In this document: positions 1 to 11,789 of the stretch, one piece after another
Layout: every line of letters begins with the position of its first letter
Numbering within the stretch: position 1 is the first letter of the stretch
Assembly (NCBI RefSeq): GCF_048569485.1
Contig: NW_027442251.1
Location: 186,001-250,000 of the forward strand
Direction: 5' to 3'
Length of the DNA stretch: 64,000 nt
Source of the DNA: Anomaloglossus baeobatrachus
Lineage: Eukaryota; Chordata; Amphibia; Anura; Aromobatidae
Position numbers and translations under genes: made by a program
The notes under the pieces: model-generated
What the model was told of the DNA's origin: nothing
Databases searched by the model: none
What the model saw: only the letters and a program-made list of their open reading frames with translations

Positions 1-356
1 TATACAGCGAATAATGGTAATACAAGGTACATGTGTCCCATGTAATAGTATAAATATATATATATTGTACTAAGCTCTACACCAGAAATAGAAAGTAGTC
101 CCTCTGCCTTCTGTCTAGGTGCCCTGAGTTATGTCCTGTAAACTGTCACAGTGACCTAGACACACATGTGTAGTAGGGGAATATCCCTGCTGAGATGCCA
201 GTGCTAGAACACTCGTTTGCTGTGGAGTTGAACGCTATGTGAGCAGTTCTTACCTTCAATGAGCAGAAGTCTCTTTTTTCAGATTTCAATATCTCTGTGG
301 GTATCTGGCAGAAATATGGAATACTCTTTACTGCTAAGACCCTGTACACCACTCCC

Positions 357-937
357 ACTAAAGGGGGCTTTACACGCTGCGACATCGCTAATGCGGAGTC
401 GTTGGGGTCACGGAATTTGTGACGCACATCCAGCCGTATTAGCGATGTTGCTGCGTGTGATACCGATGAGCGATTTTGCATCGTTGCAAAAACGTGCAAA
501 ATCGCTCATCGGTGACATGGGTCTCCATTCTCGATTATCGTTACTGCAGCAGTAACGATGTAGTTCGTCGCTCCTGCGGTAGCACACATCGCTCCGTGTG
601 ACACCGCAGAAACGAGGAACCTCTCCTTACCTGCCTCCCAGCCGCTATGAGGAAGGAAGGAGGTGGGCGGGATGTTCCGGCCACTCATCTCCGCCCCTCC
701 GCTGCTATTGGGCGGTCGCTCAGTGACGTCGCTGTGACGCTGCACGGACCGCCCCCTTAGAAAGGAGGCGGTTCGCCGGACACAGCGACGTTGCCGGGCA
801 GGTAAGTATGTGTGACGGGTCTGGTCGGTGTTGTGCGGCATGGGCAGCGATTTGCCCGTGTCGCGCAACAGATGGGGGCGGGTACCCACACTAGCGATAT
901 CGGGACCGATATCGCAGTGTGTAAAGTAGCCTTTAGT
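357..937 (+). mobile_element. Non-autonomous DNA transposon (MITE), copy 1
   Basis: About 580 bp bounded by imperfect terminal inverted repeats. The left end reads AAAGGGGGCTTTACACGC and the reverse complement of the right end reads AAAGGCTACTTTACACAC. It is CpG-rich, with several internal hairpins around a GCGATTTTGCA motif and near the right end. It has no transposase; reading frames through it are chance. The superfamily is not certain because I could not define a target-site duplication: the ends are ACT/AGT, which simply extend the inverted repeat. Confidence 0.7.
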
Positions 938-1570
938 CACATGACCAAGACTGTATCTGTGTCCCTACAACACACTTGAGACAAATGTGTGTGTGAGCCT
1001 GCATTGTGGGGTATATATAATATATTATAGAGCTGGGAAGGATCATTCTAAGCAGTGAGCTGTTCCAGTATTTGTAGGAAAATACCCAGTAGAAGCATCA
1101 AACACAGCACCAATACCTCCCATCAGTATTCCACCACAGTGCCATGTAACCCATGCCCTACACTCCCATCTACACCAATACTATACAGGCACAAACTAGT
1201 ATATCTGACTAAAAGCCCCCAAAATATGAAGAACGGCCTATAGTTGAGTGTGGATATAAAATCTATGTGAGCAGAGCTAGAATAGAAATCACTGATCGCA
1301 TTGAAGTCATTCTGACCATAAATCACCATGATATCAAGGTGAGGAGTTGTGTGTTACTGCTGGGAGGAAAGGGTTAACAGTGGAATATTAAGGTGCATTT
1401 CTGTGTGCAGTGTTACTAGTCAATGTAACAATTCAGTATGAGCTGCTCTTGGTGCCGGGGGAGGGAGATGCTCTCCTGAGCAAGATAGATGGGGAATGAA
1501 CATGATATCTATATAGTGTAAGGCAGGGGGTCTCAAACCAGGTGATCATGTCTGATCAACTGGTTACATT
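938..1570. other. Unassigned non-coding stretch
   Basis: No gene, RNA or recognisable element end is visible. It is moderately AT-rich with a TATATAATATATTATA stretch near 1,012-1,027. It recurs at about 59,565-60,200 as part of block A. Confidence 0.5.
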
Positions 1571-2166
1571 ATGTCTGATTACCTTGTCTAACAGTTTTTT
1601 CTCCCCTTTCTTTACCTTCCAGGTTCCCATAGTCACGTGAAATATCCCTGTTGCACTTGATTACGGCTCACTATTCACTATAGGATGTCTTATATCTAAC
1701 ATCACACTCTCACTCATCAGCACTCTATAGGTTTGTATAAGGTATGCGCTTACACATCCGGTCCTCCATAGGTATTTCCACTTATGTAACACTATCCCTA
1801 TGATCACTCATAACTCATACCCTTGTAGTCAATTACAGCCTCCTCTCTCCCCCCTCCCCTTCTCCCTTTCCATCTATAATTTTGCCAGTACAATATTAGT
1901 TTACATTAGACACACACTCACATATTCCTTTCCTTAGTGATTTATTGTAATTCACATTCACATACAATTCTCTATGCCTGCCCCATTACTACATTCATAC
2001 CTACTTGACCCTATCCTGATACCCCTTGTCTCACCTTGTTGGTCCCTACACCTGTTATCATGTCCTTTCCTGTGTCTGTCTTGTCACACAACACATTTTA
2101 GCATATAACTTGTGCTCCTTATTACCTGTCCTGCCTATTAGAATTATGTCCATTATGTCCATGCAT

Positions 2167-2511
2167 GGCCCAATGAATCAAGTCTGTACTTCATATTCAT
2201 GGTTTAAGCCTTTGGGTTCCAATGTGCCCAGAGTATATATCCAGAAAGATTCCCTTTCTTTGAGCTTCCTAATTCTATTGCCTCCTCTGCGTATGGCTTG
2301 GACATGTTCGATGACTTGGAATCTTAATTGGATCACTGTGTGATTATGCGTCACAAAATGGTGTGGGACTGGTAATAGAATCTGCTTACAATGTATTGTT
2401 GACTTGTGTTTAGCTCAAAGAAAGAGAATCTTTCTGGATATGTACTCTGGGCACATTAGAACCCAAGGGCTTAAACCGTGAATATGAAGTAAAGACTTGA
2501 TTCATTGGGCC
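2167..2511. mobile_element. PLE (Penelope-like) C-terminal fragments in head-to-head inverted repeat, copy 1
   Basis: The minus strand over about 2,180-2,400 encodes a peptide of the GIY-YIG endonuclease C-terminus of Penelope-like retroelements. It has an RRGGxR segment followed by KLKERESFWIYTLGTLEPKGLN, the conserved block before the PLE stop. Immediately to the right, 2,413-2,511 repeats the same end in opposite orientation, so 2,167-2,265 and 2,413-2,511 form a short inverted repeat. The GIY-YIG core itself is not present. This is a fossil of element ends, not a gene. Confidence 0.65.
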
Positions 2512-2946
2512 GTGCACCATGTCACCAAGTGTCCAATTGCATTGTCCAATGGCTCACAATGGTTATGCGTTTTCATTGGATGGATAATCGAAGCCATGTT
2601 TTTTTCCTTTCTGTTGGGTTTGTTGTGTGAGTAGCCTATAGGATTAAGTTGGTTACCGCAGGCAGTGGATTTAACTTCCTGTCTTTGGTCCAGTGGTAGA
2701 TGGATTGTCTGGTCTATGAGCTGTTATTGGTTTGAATGCAGGTGAATGCCCATGGGCTGCTTATGACTGTGTAAAATAGTATTGATTCATGATGGATTTC
2801 AGACTACATGTAGATATCTTCAGTCTTTCTATCCACATCATTTAAATGAACATTATCCATGCAGCTTGAAATCCATCCAATAAGAGAAGCAACCTTGTAC
2901 AACCAATCTGATAAGGGCACAGTATATCCTAAGGGAAGGTTATGGC

Positions 2947-3155
2947 GGATGCAGGAAGATGCGCACTACACCCTACCATGCTCAAACCAATGGTTATCAA
3001 CCTGCTCAGGACTTTACCCCATATTCCAGATGTGGCCTTACAAGTGATTTATAGAGGGTTAACAATACGTTGGGATCACCGGATCTAATCTCCCTTTTTA
3101 TACACCCTAAAATCTTGTTTGCTTTAGAATAAACAATAACATCATAAAGGTATAA
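2947..3155. mobile_element. Chimera of Gypsy-2 integrase and inverted LINE scrap
   Basis: About 2,948-3,050 matches the Ty3/Gypsy-2 integrase segment at about 23,360-23,450. About 3,052-3,130 is, on the minus strand, the LINE reverse-transcriptase scrap seen at 14,857-14,968, and the last bases are Gypsy-2 RT sequence. It joins block A to the hAT piece. It is a fossil, broken at both ends. Confidence 0.65.
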
Positions 3156-4229
3156 GATGACGCCATTATTAGCGTCACCATACCGCTACTCTGCCTTCTA
3201 AAACGGTCTCTGCTCAAAACCAAACATGATGCATTGCAGGCGGAGCGCGATGAGTTGCAGCAAGAAACAGTAGTGGGTGTGGGTGATAACACACAGCCCA
3301 GCCTCGTCTCATCACAACGTGCAGTGGAGGACTATGACGAGGAGGAGGATGAAGACATGGAGCAAATCTCCGGCCAAATTGAGGATATGACATGCACACC
3401 AGTCATATCCTCGGTTCAGCGTGGCTGGCCAGAGGACAGGGTAGATGAGGAGGAGGAGGAGGAGGAGGAGGACAGCATGTTCAGTCAACGTGTTGGTCAG
3501 GCTACTGAAGTCCTGGCTGTTAAGAGTCTGGCGCACATTGCTGACTTTATGGTAAGCTGCCTGTCTCGTGACCCTCGCTTTAAGAACATCTTGGCCGACA
3601 ATCATTACTGGTTGGTAACACTGTTAGACCCACGCTACAAGGAGAACTTTATGTCTCTTATTCCCGAGGCGGAGAGGTCAACCAAAATGCAGCAGTTCCG
3701 GAAGGCCATAGTCACGGAAGTAGGCAAAGCATTCCCCTCACAAAACGCTAGCGGCATAGGTCAGGAATCAGTGGACAACCAAGGCGTACAGCCGAGAGAG
3801 GCACAAGTCCAATCCGCCAGAGGTAGGGGAACAGTCTTTAAGATGTGGGACAGTTTTCTCAGCCCCTCACGTACCACAGCCCCTGAGGTGCGGGGTAGTG
3901 CCACAAGAAATCCTAAGTTTGCCCAGATGCTCAAGGAGTACCTTGCAGATCGAACAACTGTACTCCGACATTCCTCTGTGCCTTACAATTATTGGGTATC
4001 CAAGGTGGACACGTGGCATGAATTGGCTCTCTACGCCTTGGAAGTCCTGGCCTGCCCTGCCGCTAGCGTTTTGTCAGAGCGTGTTTTTAGTGCCGCAGGT
4101 GGAATCATTACAGATAAACGCACCCGCCTGTCAACTGAAAATGCTGACAGGCTGACTCTGATCAAGATGAACAAGGGTTGGATTGGGCCAGACTTCACCA
4201 CACCACCAGCAAATGAGAGCGGAATTTAA
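3156..4229 (+). pseudogene. hAT transposase, C-terminal fragment
   Basis: Encodes roughly the last 356 residues of the 1,163-residue reading frame seen at 39,560-43,051, including the acidic DEEEEEEEED run, the WLVTLLDPRYK block and the hATC dimerisation domain with its SVLSERVFSAAGG-like motif (here ASVLSERVFSAAGG). The BED finger and the first two catalytic aspartates are absent because the copy begins at a duplication junction. The frame is open to its stop but has no start of its own and no promoter. It differs from the long copies by a few residues (for example RFKN for RVKN), close to the copy at 55,518-56,591. Confidence 0.9.
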
Positions 4230-4460
4230 AGTTTGTAACGGGAATTTGCCATGTACCTCCAGTCACCCATGGGTACACACTTCTGGACTTTGGATAATCG
4301 CTGGACTGCTCCTCCTTCTCCTCATGCGCCACCATGATGACCGTTACAAGAGTTAGGCCTTTGTTTCAGGTATACCCCCAGTGGTAAATTTTTTCGCCCA
4401 TTCTTTGCAGAATGGACATTACAACGACAGGAGACCCGCTCCTTTGCAATGGGAACAATG

Positions 4461-6074
4461 TTTTGAGGCCCTCATGCACGTCTCTATGCAGGGACAACGT
4501 GGAGCCTCCCAATTTTTGGCTGCCCTGCCAAAGGGCTATACTATAATACACCCACTTCCTGACAATGGACACTTAATGTTTTGAGGCCCTCATGCACGTC
4601 TCTATCCAGGGACAACGTGGAGCCTCCCAATTTTTGGCTGCCCTGCCAAAGGGCTATACTACAAAAGACCCACTTCCTGACAATGGACACTTAATGTTTT
4701 GAGGCCCTCATGCACGTCTCTATCCAGGGACAACGTGGAGCCTCCCAATTTTTGGCTGCCCTGCCTAAGGGCTATACTATAATACACCCACTTCCTGACA
4801 ATGGACACTTAATGTTTTGAGGCCCTCATGCACGTCTCTATCCAGGGACAACGTGGAGCCTCCCAATTTTTGGCTGCCCTGCCAAAGGGCTATACTACAA
4901 AAGACCCACTTCCTGACAATGGACACTTAATGTTTTGAGGCCCTCATGCACGTCTCTATCCAGGGACAACGTGGAGCCTCCCAATTTTTGGCTGCCCTGC
5001 CTAAGGGCTATACTATAATACACCCACTTCCTGACAATGGACACTTAATGTTTTGAGGCCCTCATGCACGTCTCTATCCAGGGACAACGTGGAGCCTCCC
5101 AATTTTTGGCTGCCCTGCCAAAGGGCTATACTATAATACACCCACTTCCTGACAATGGACACTTAATGTTTTGAGGCCCTCATGCACGTCTCTATCCAGG
5201 GACAACGTGGAGCCTCCCAATTTTTGGCTGCCCTGCCAAAGGGCTATACTACAAAAGACCCACTTCCTTCCAATGGGCACTTCAGGTTTACAGGCCCTCA
5301 TGCACGTCTCTATCCAGGGACAACGTGGAGCCTCCCAATTTTTGGCTGCCCTGCCTAAGGGCTATACTATAATACACCCACTTCCTGACAATGGACACTT
5401 AATGTTTTGAGGCCCTCATGCATGTCTCTATCCAGGGACAACGTGGAGCCTCCCAATTTTTGGCTGCCCTGCCAAAGGGCTATACTACAAAAGACCCACT
5501 TCCTTCCAATGGGCACTTCAGGTTTACAGGCCCTCATGCACGTCTCTATCCAGGGACAACGTGGAGCCTCCCAATTTTTGGCTGCCCTGCCAAAGGGCTA
5601 TACTACAAAAGACCCACTTCCTTCCAATGGGCACTTCAGGTTTACAGGCCCTCATGCACGTCTCTATCCAGGGACAACGTGGAGCCTCCCAATTTTTGGC
5701 TGCCCTGCCTAAGGGCTATACTATAATACACCCACTTCCTGACACTGGACACTTAATGTTTTGAGGCCCTCATGCACGTCTCAATCCAGGGACAACGTGG
5801 AGCCTCCCAATTTTTGGCTGCCCTGCCTAAGGGCTATACTACAATAGACCCACTTCCTTACAATGGGCACTTCAGGTTTACAGGCCATCATGCACGTCTG
5901 TATGCAGGGGCATTGGTGAACCTCACAATTTTGGACTGCCCTGGCAAAGGAAAATACTACAAAGACTCAGTTCCTCAAAATGGGCACATTAGACTCAGAG
6001 GCCTTTATGTACGTCTCTTCTCAGGGACATCGGAGTGCCACACAATGTTTTACGTAAAATCTTTCATGTATTGA
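4461..6074 (+). repeat. 118-bp tandem repeat in hAT 3' region, 13 units (H1)
   Basis: TTTTGAGG- or TTTACAGG-type unit starts recur every 118 bases from 4,461 (4,579, 4,697, 4,815 and so on to 5,877), and a degenerate unit follows 5,995. Units alternate between a few variants (CTATAATACACCC versus CTACAAAAGACCC; CTGACAATGGACAC versus CTTCCAATGGGCAC), so higher-order duplication of pairs is likely. The overlapping reading frames through it are a consequence of the repeat and not genes. Confidence 0.95.
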
Positions 6075-6480
6075 TCTCAAAAAGTAACATACATTAGCTC
6101 TATCTCACTATTGGGTATGTGCCCTTAACATTTCCGCTATGAAAAATCATTTTGGTGTCATTTTGGAAGGTTTTCTGGTGAGTCCGTAAAAATGGCGTAA
6201 AACGTGGACAAAATTATTCACAGCTGTGACTTTTGAGTGATAAATGCTTCAAGGGGTCTTCCCCATGCTGTTGCCATGTCATTTGAGCACTCTTCGGAGA
6301 CTTTTGTGCCATTTTTAGGGTTTCTACATGCTGCCGGTGGTCATTTCACAAAAATACTCGGGTCTCCCATAGGATAACATTGGGCTCGGTGCTCGGGCCG
6401 AGTACACGAGTATCTTGGGAGGCTCGGCCCGAGCTTCGAGCACCCGAGCTTTTTAGTACTCGCTCATCACTACTAATAAA

Positions 6481-6994
6481 CCTAAAAAATAAAAATAAAT
6501 TGAATAAAAATCATGAATGTTGTGTTATAACAGGAAATTTGGTGTAAGAATGAATATCCGGGATGAGAGTTCAGCGAATGAGTTATAGAAATTGTTACAA
6601 AAAGGAGTGTGTACGGTTTATGCGTAAATTTTCAGAATGCGTACATGAAAATTATATGTATGTGAGAATGTCCCCCATGCTTTGTAAAAAGTTATTTATG
6701 AAAATGTAAATAAAATATATAAAAATGCCTAATTATTTATAATTTATGAGAAAGATATATATGTATGGAAGAATGTTATAAGGTGTCCAAGAACCATAAA
6801 GAAAAAGGGTGCATATATAATGTTAGAGGTCTAGAGTTCCACCAGGCTATATCACCCCTAAAGAAATAGAAAGAAGACCTTACTACCTGTGTACCCCAAA
6901 AAAAGCTATATTTCTTAGCCAGGATTATGGTGGAGATATGCACAAGTGAAATAAGAATATAAAGTAATACAATAAGATTATAAAACCAATATGT
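6481..6994. other. AT-rich hAT flank, no gene
   Basis: Continues directly from the 3' target duplication of the hAT insertion and is identical in arrangement to 45,303-45,816 and, inverted, 29,864-30,377. It is AT-rich with many short A/T runs. I see no coding, RNA or element-end signal; it is the pre-insertion host or older-element sequence. Confidence 0.6.
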
Positions 6995-9574
6995 GTGCAT
7001 TCATGCACCACCCGGTACGCTACCCTTGCCAAATTGTTCACTCTAGATCCCCACACGATCCATGAAGCCGTTCCCCCGGTCACACCGCCTGCTGCCGGTT
7101 CCCACTCATCCCTGGGGGAGTTAGGCGAGTGGTATCGAGAGCTACATGTCGGCACTGATGATACCCCCATACACCACAAGGAAGGGGTATACCGGGTGGT
7201 ACAGGAGTATGAGCGGGTTTTTAGCAAGCACCCTCTAGATTTTGGGCAGATTAAAGGGGTTCAACACCACATCCCTACCGGTACACACTCCCCTATTAAA
7301 GAGAGATACAGGCCTATTCCCCCTGCGCACTACCAATGCGCCAAAGACATGTTGAGGAACATGAAGGAGGCAGAGGTTATTAGGGACAGCTGTAGTCCCT
7401 GGGCCGCTCCGTTGGTGCTGGTTAAGAAGAAGGATGGCACCATGCGGATGTGAGTGGATTACCGGAAGATTAACCAGATAACGCATAAGGATGCTTACCC
7501 TCTGCCCCGCATCAAAGAGTCCCTGGCCTCGCTGAGAACCACTAACTACTTCTCCACCCTTGACCTCACCAGCGGGTACTGGCAGGTGGCCGTGGCACCG
7601 GAGGACCGAGAGAAGACTGCCTATGGGACCGTTTTGCTGTACTTGGATGATGTGATTGTGTACTCACAGACGTATGAAGCCCACCTGGAGCACCTAGCCG
7701 AGGTGTTCGCGTCCCTTGCCAAGTATGGGATGAAGTTGAAGCCCTCAAAGTGTCATCTGCTGAAACCCAGAGTGCAGTACCTAGGACATGTGGTTGGTGC
7801 GGAAGGTGTCGCCCCCAACCCCGGCCATTCACTGAGAAGGTGCACGTCTACCAACAACGGGTGAACCTGGATCCGCTGCCCCGACAGGACTGGCAGGAAG
7901 CTCAGGACCAGGCACCTGCTGTCCGCCTGGTCAAGACTCTAGTGGAACAGGGTTCTGCTGGGATAGACCCTGCTGCCCCTGCCGAAGCCCAACGTCTGTG
8001 GCAAGAACGGACCCGGCTATACCTACACCAGGGGAAGTTGTATCGCGAGCTGATTAATCCAAAGACTCACGAGAAGATCCGCCAGCTGGTGATTCCCCAG
8101 GCTAAAGTGCCCACCGTCCTGCAAGCATACCATGATGGTGCAGTGCACTTCGGGTGGAAGAAGCTAGAGATGTTGTTAAGAGAGCGGTTCTATTGGAGTG
8201 GAATGCGGGAATCTGTGGAGGCCTGGTGCCGAGAATGTGGCCCTTGCGCATTGAGAAGGAAGGACGAGGCCAGCCAGAAGGCACCCCTACACCCGATCAT
8301 TACACACCAACCGCTGGAGCTGGTTGCCCTTGACCATGTAAAGCTCACCCCCAGCCGAAGTGGGTACACCTACGCTCTGACCATCGTAGACCACTACTCG
8401 AGGTTCCTGGTGGTTGTCCCAGTTAAGGACTTAACCGGCCGCACCGCTGCTAAGGCTTTCCAGGCTTATTTCTGTTGACCGCATTGGTACCCGGAGAGGG
8501 TGCTTACCGACCAGGGTCCGGCCTTTGAAGCAGAGGTATTCCAGGAATTCTGCCAGTTGTACGGCTGCAAGAAAATCCGGACCACGCCTTACCACGCCCA
8601 AACCAATGGCATTTGTGAAAAGATGAACCACTTGGTCCTGGGCCTCCTCAAGACGTTACCACTGGAAGAGCGGAACCTGTGGCTGGAGAAGCTACCTGAC
8701 CTGGTCGATATGTACAACAACATCCCTTCCAGCTCTACGAAATGCACTCCAGCATACCTGATGAGAGCTCGTCCCGGCCGGCAACCAGTGGATCTGGAAA
8801 TGGGCTTGGAAGCTTCAGAAGCACTCCTGTCGACAGCTGAATGGGACACTCGGCGGAGGACACAGTACCGACAGGTCCAGGAGTATGTTGAAAAGAACTT
8901 GTGCCGGAGTCGGGGACAACAGGAGCAGTGCTTCAACAAGAAGGCGCCTGCCGGTTCCTTCCAACCTGGGGATGTAGTGCTGAAACGGAAAAGAAGGGCC
9001 CACAAGCTGGATGATCAATGGGAAAAAACCCCGTATGTAGTCCAGCCCACAGGATGGGAGAATGGGAAGGCCTACCAGATCAGCCGTGACCAGGGGGGGA
9101 CTTTGGCCACGGTTTCCCGAGACCACCTGAAGAAGTGCCCACCAGCATTGAGAGTAGCGGATGAGGCTCCAGTTCCCAGTCCAGTGGAGAAGGAAAAAGA
9201 GGTAATCCACACCATGATGGGTGATTTTCCAGCAGACTGGCCTACACAGAACGGTGCGGTGATCCTTCCAGTGATACTGTTCCCACAACCCGTGGATGAA
9301 GAAATGATGGAAACGGTTAACCGCGAGCCAGTGCCCAGGGATGTACCTGTACCCAGCTCCCCTACGCCTCCGCCTGCCCCACATGATAGCAGGGAGGAGG
9401 AACTGACTGTTCCCTCTGCCCCACTGCCTGTCACCACTGACACCGGACCCCGAAGGTCCACTCGCTCCAACCTAGGTAGACCCCCACTTAGGTACAGGGA
9501 AACTACTCTTTAAAAGGGGGGGGCTTTATGTGTTGAGTGTACCAGTTTGAAAGTTTTAAATGATAAGTAAAGAT
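6995..9574 (+). mobile_element. Ty3/Gypsy fossil, copy G1a (pol)
   Basis: Parts in order are the region before reverse transcriptase, RT with a LVKKKDG block and YLDDVIVYS active-site block, then integrase with its HHCC finger, catalytic core and long C-terminal tail, and a purine-rich tract after 9,513. No gag and no LTR of its own are seen here. It is a broken copy with several breaks; it is shorter than copy G1c but otherwise nearly identical to it, so it is a duplicate of recent age. Confidence 0.85.
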
Positions 9575-9745
9575 GATCAACCTCTATAAATCACTTGTAA
9601 GGCTACATCTGGAATATGGGAACCAGTTTTGGGCTCCACATTTTAAAAAGGACATTCAGAAGTTAGAGTCAGTTCAAAGGTGGGCAACTAGACTACTACA
9701 AGGAATGGAAGGCCTCCCATATGATGACAAGTTGAAAAAGTTATT
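9573..9745 (+). mobile_element. LINE reverse-transcriptase scrap
   Basis: Encodes LYKSLVRLHLEYGNQFW and a KDIQKLESVQRWATRLL block, a hallmark segment downstream of the RT catalytic core in CR1/L2/Jockey-like LINEs. Only about 57 codons remain; it then runs into inverted Gypsy-2 integrase sequence. The same scrap occurs at 50,718-50,944 and, inverted, about 25,990-26,216. It cannot function. Confidence 0.75.
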
Positions 9746-10143
9746 AAGTGATTATTGGCTGCAATGGGGCTTTCTGGCTGGTGCCAGCCTCTCTTCTTAG
9801 CACACAGGAACCACAATCCCTACACCATGCTTCAATGGATTCTCTCATCCCAGCCCAGTAAAACTACATATTTTACACAGTCATAAGCAGCCCATGGGCA
9901 TTCACCTGCATTCAAACCAATAACAGCTCATAGACCAGACAATCCATCTACCACTGGACCAAAGACAGGAAGTTAAATCCACTGCCTGCGGTAACCAACT
10001 TAATCCTATAGGCTACTCACACAACAAACCCAACAGAAAGGAAAAAAACATGGCTTCGATTATCCATCCAATGAAAACGCATAACCATTGTGAGCCATTG
10101 GACAATGCAATTGGACACATGGTGACATGGTGCACGGCCCAAT

Positions 10144-10490
10144 GAATCAAGTCTTTACTTCATATTCACGGTTTAAGCCCTTGGGTTCTAATGTGCCCAG
10201 AGTACATATCCAGAAAGATTCTCTTTCTTTGAGCTAAACACAAGTCAACAATACATTGTAAGCAGATTCTATTACCAGTCCCACACCATTTTGTGACGCA
10301 TAATCACACAGTGATCCAATTAAGATTCCAAGTCATCGAACATGTCCAAGCCATACGCAGAGGAGGCAATAGAATTAGGAAGCTCAAAGAAAGGGAATCT
10401 TTCTGGATATATACTCTGGGCACATTGGAACCCAAAGGCTTAAACCATGAATATGAAGTACAGACTTGATTCATTGGGCCATGCATGGAC
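10144..10490. mobile_element. PLE C-terminal inverted pair, copy 2 (inverted)
   Basis: Inverted copy of 2,167-2,511. The plus strand carries the same REFWIY-like PLE end block in opposite orientation to copy 1. It lies in the left arm of palindrome 3. It is non-functional. Confidence 0.6.
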
Positions 10491-11171
10491 ATAATGGACA
10501 TAATTCTAATAGGCAGGACAGGTAATAAGGAGCACAAGGGATATGCTAAAATGTGTTGTGTGACAAGACAGACACAGGAAAGGAGATGATAACAGGTGTA
10601 GGGACCAACAAGGTGAGACAAGGGGTATCAGGATAGGGTCAAGTAGGTATGAATGTAGTAATGGGGCAGGCATAGAGAATTGTATGCGAATGTGAATTAC
10701 AATAAGTCACTAAGGAAAGGAATATGTGAGTGTGTGCCTAATGTAAACTAATATTGTACTGGCAAAATTATAGATGGAAAGGGAGAAGGGGAGAGGGGAG
10801 AGAGGAGGCTGTAATTGACTACAAGGGTATGAGTTATGAGTGATCATAGGGATAGTGCTACATAAGTGGAAATACCTATGGAGGACCGGATGTGTAAGCG
10901 CATACCTTATACAAACCTATAGAGTGCTGATGGGTGAGAGTGTGATGTTAGATATAAGACATCCTATAGTGAATAGTGAGCCGTAATCAAGTGCAACAGG
11001 GATATTTCACGTGACTATGGGAACCTGGAAGGTAAAGAAAGGGGAGAAAAAACTGTTAGACAAGGTAATCAGACAAACATGACAAATAAAAAACAAGGAA
11101 GAATGGAACTCCATACATACTGGAACCATATATAGTGTGAACACGAAAAAGAACCGGGCGTTAGAAAAAAT

Positions 11172-11520
11172 GTGCACGGCCCAATGAATCAAGTCGGTTC
11201 TTCATATTCATGGTTTAAGCCCTTGGGTTCCAACGTGCCCAGAGTATATATCCAGAAAGATTCCCTTTCTTTGAGCTTCCTAATTCTATCGCCTCCTCTG
11301 CGTATGGCTGGGACATGTTCGATGACTTGGAATCTTAATTGGGCCACTGTGCGATTATGCGTCACAAAATGGTGTGGGACTGGTAATAGAATCTGCTTAC
11401 AACGTATTGTTGACTTGTGCTTAGCACAAAGAAAGGGAATCTTTCTGGATATGTACTCTGGACACATTAGAACCCAAGGGCTTAAACCGTGAATATGAAG
11501 TACAGACTTGATTCATTGGG
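11172..11520. mobile_element. PLE C-terminal inverted pair, copy 3
   Basis: Same orientation as copy 1. The minus strand over 11,189-11,467 is open for 92 codons and includes HFVTHNRTVAQL, RRGGDRIRKLKERESFWIY and TLGTLEPKGLN, which I recognise as the PLE GIY-YIG C-terminal block. Without the GIY-YIG core and the RT it is a remnant. Confidence 0.65.
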
Positions 11521-11789
11521 CCGTGCACCATGTCACCATGTGTGCAATTGCATTGTCCAATGGCTCACAATGGTTATGCGTTTTCATTGGATGGATAATC
11601 GAAGCCATGTTTTTTTCCTTTCTCTTGGGTTTGTTGTGTGAGTAGACTATAGGATTAAGTTAGTTACCGCAGGCAGTGGATTTAGCTTCCTGTCTTTGGT
11701 CCAGTGGTAGATTGATTGTTTGGTCTATGAGCTGTTATGGGTTTTAATCCAGGTGAATGCCCATGGGCTGCTTATAACTGTGTGAAATA

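Larger units (their letters stand above)
1..2946 (+). repeat. Block A, left copy (direct repeat of 58,636-61,573)
   Basis: The sequence runs base for base, with few substitutions and small indels, with 58,636-61,573. Its first 935 bases also match 16,987-17,917 and, inverted, 20,480-21,415. In order it holds a PLE-like stretch (1-356) with a short TA run near 57-65, a MITE (357-937), unassigned sequence (938-1,570) and PLE-related inverted fragments (1,570-2,790). It stops abruptly at a shared hexamer (tatggc), where the right-hand copy continues into a TATA-like stretch and this copy joins Gypsy integrase sequence. The right-hand copy therefore looks ancestral at this junction. Confidence 0.85.
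3156..6472 (+). mobile_element. hAT transposon, 3' part only (H1)
   Basis: A direct copy of 41,98x-45,294 of the complete element. It starts abruptly inside the transposase gene and runs through 13 copies of a 118-bp tandem repeat to the 3' terminal inverted repeat, which ends CTCGCTCATCACTA at 6,472. The next eight bases (6,473-6,480, CTAATAAA) are the same target duplication that flanks the complete element. This copy was therefore made by duplication of the locus after one transposition event. Confidence 0.9.

Noticed and set aside
146-940. Reading frames of 98-144 codons around the MITE, repeated at 17.1-17.95, 20.4-21.3 and 58.8-59.6 kb
   Set aside because: They cross the MITE and its terminal repeats in both strands with no coding signature; they are chance frames in CpG-rich palindromic DNA.
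5171-6074. Several overlapping reading frames of 67-102 codons with repeated peptide units
   Set aside because: They are translations of the 118-bp tandem repeat; their starts and stops recur with the repeat and all frames are affected alike.
4461-6074. Regularly spaced repeats as a possible CRISPR array
   Set aside because: Units are 118 bp and contiguous with no unique spacers, and they lie inside a hAT transposon in a eukaryotic sequence.
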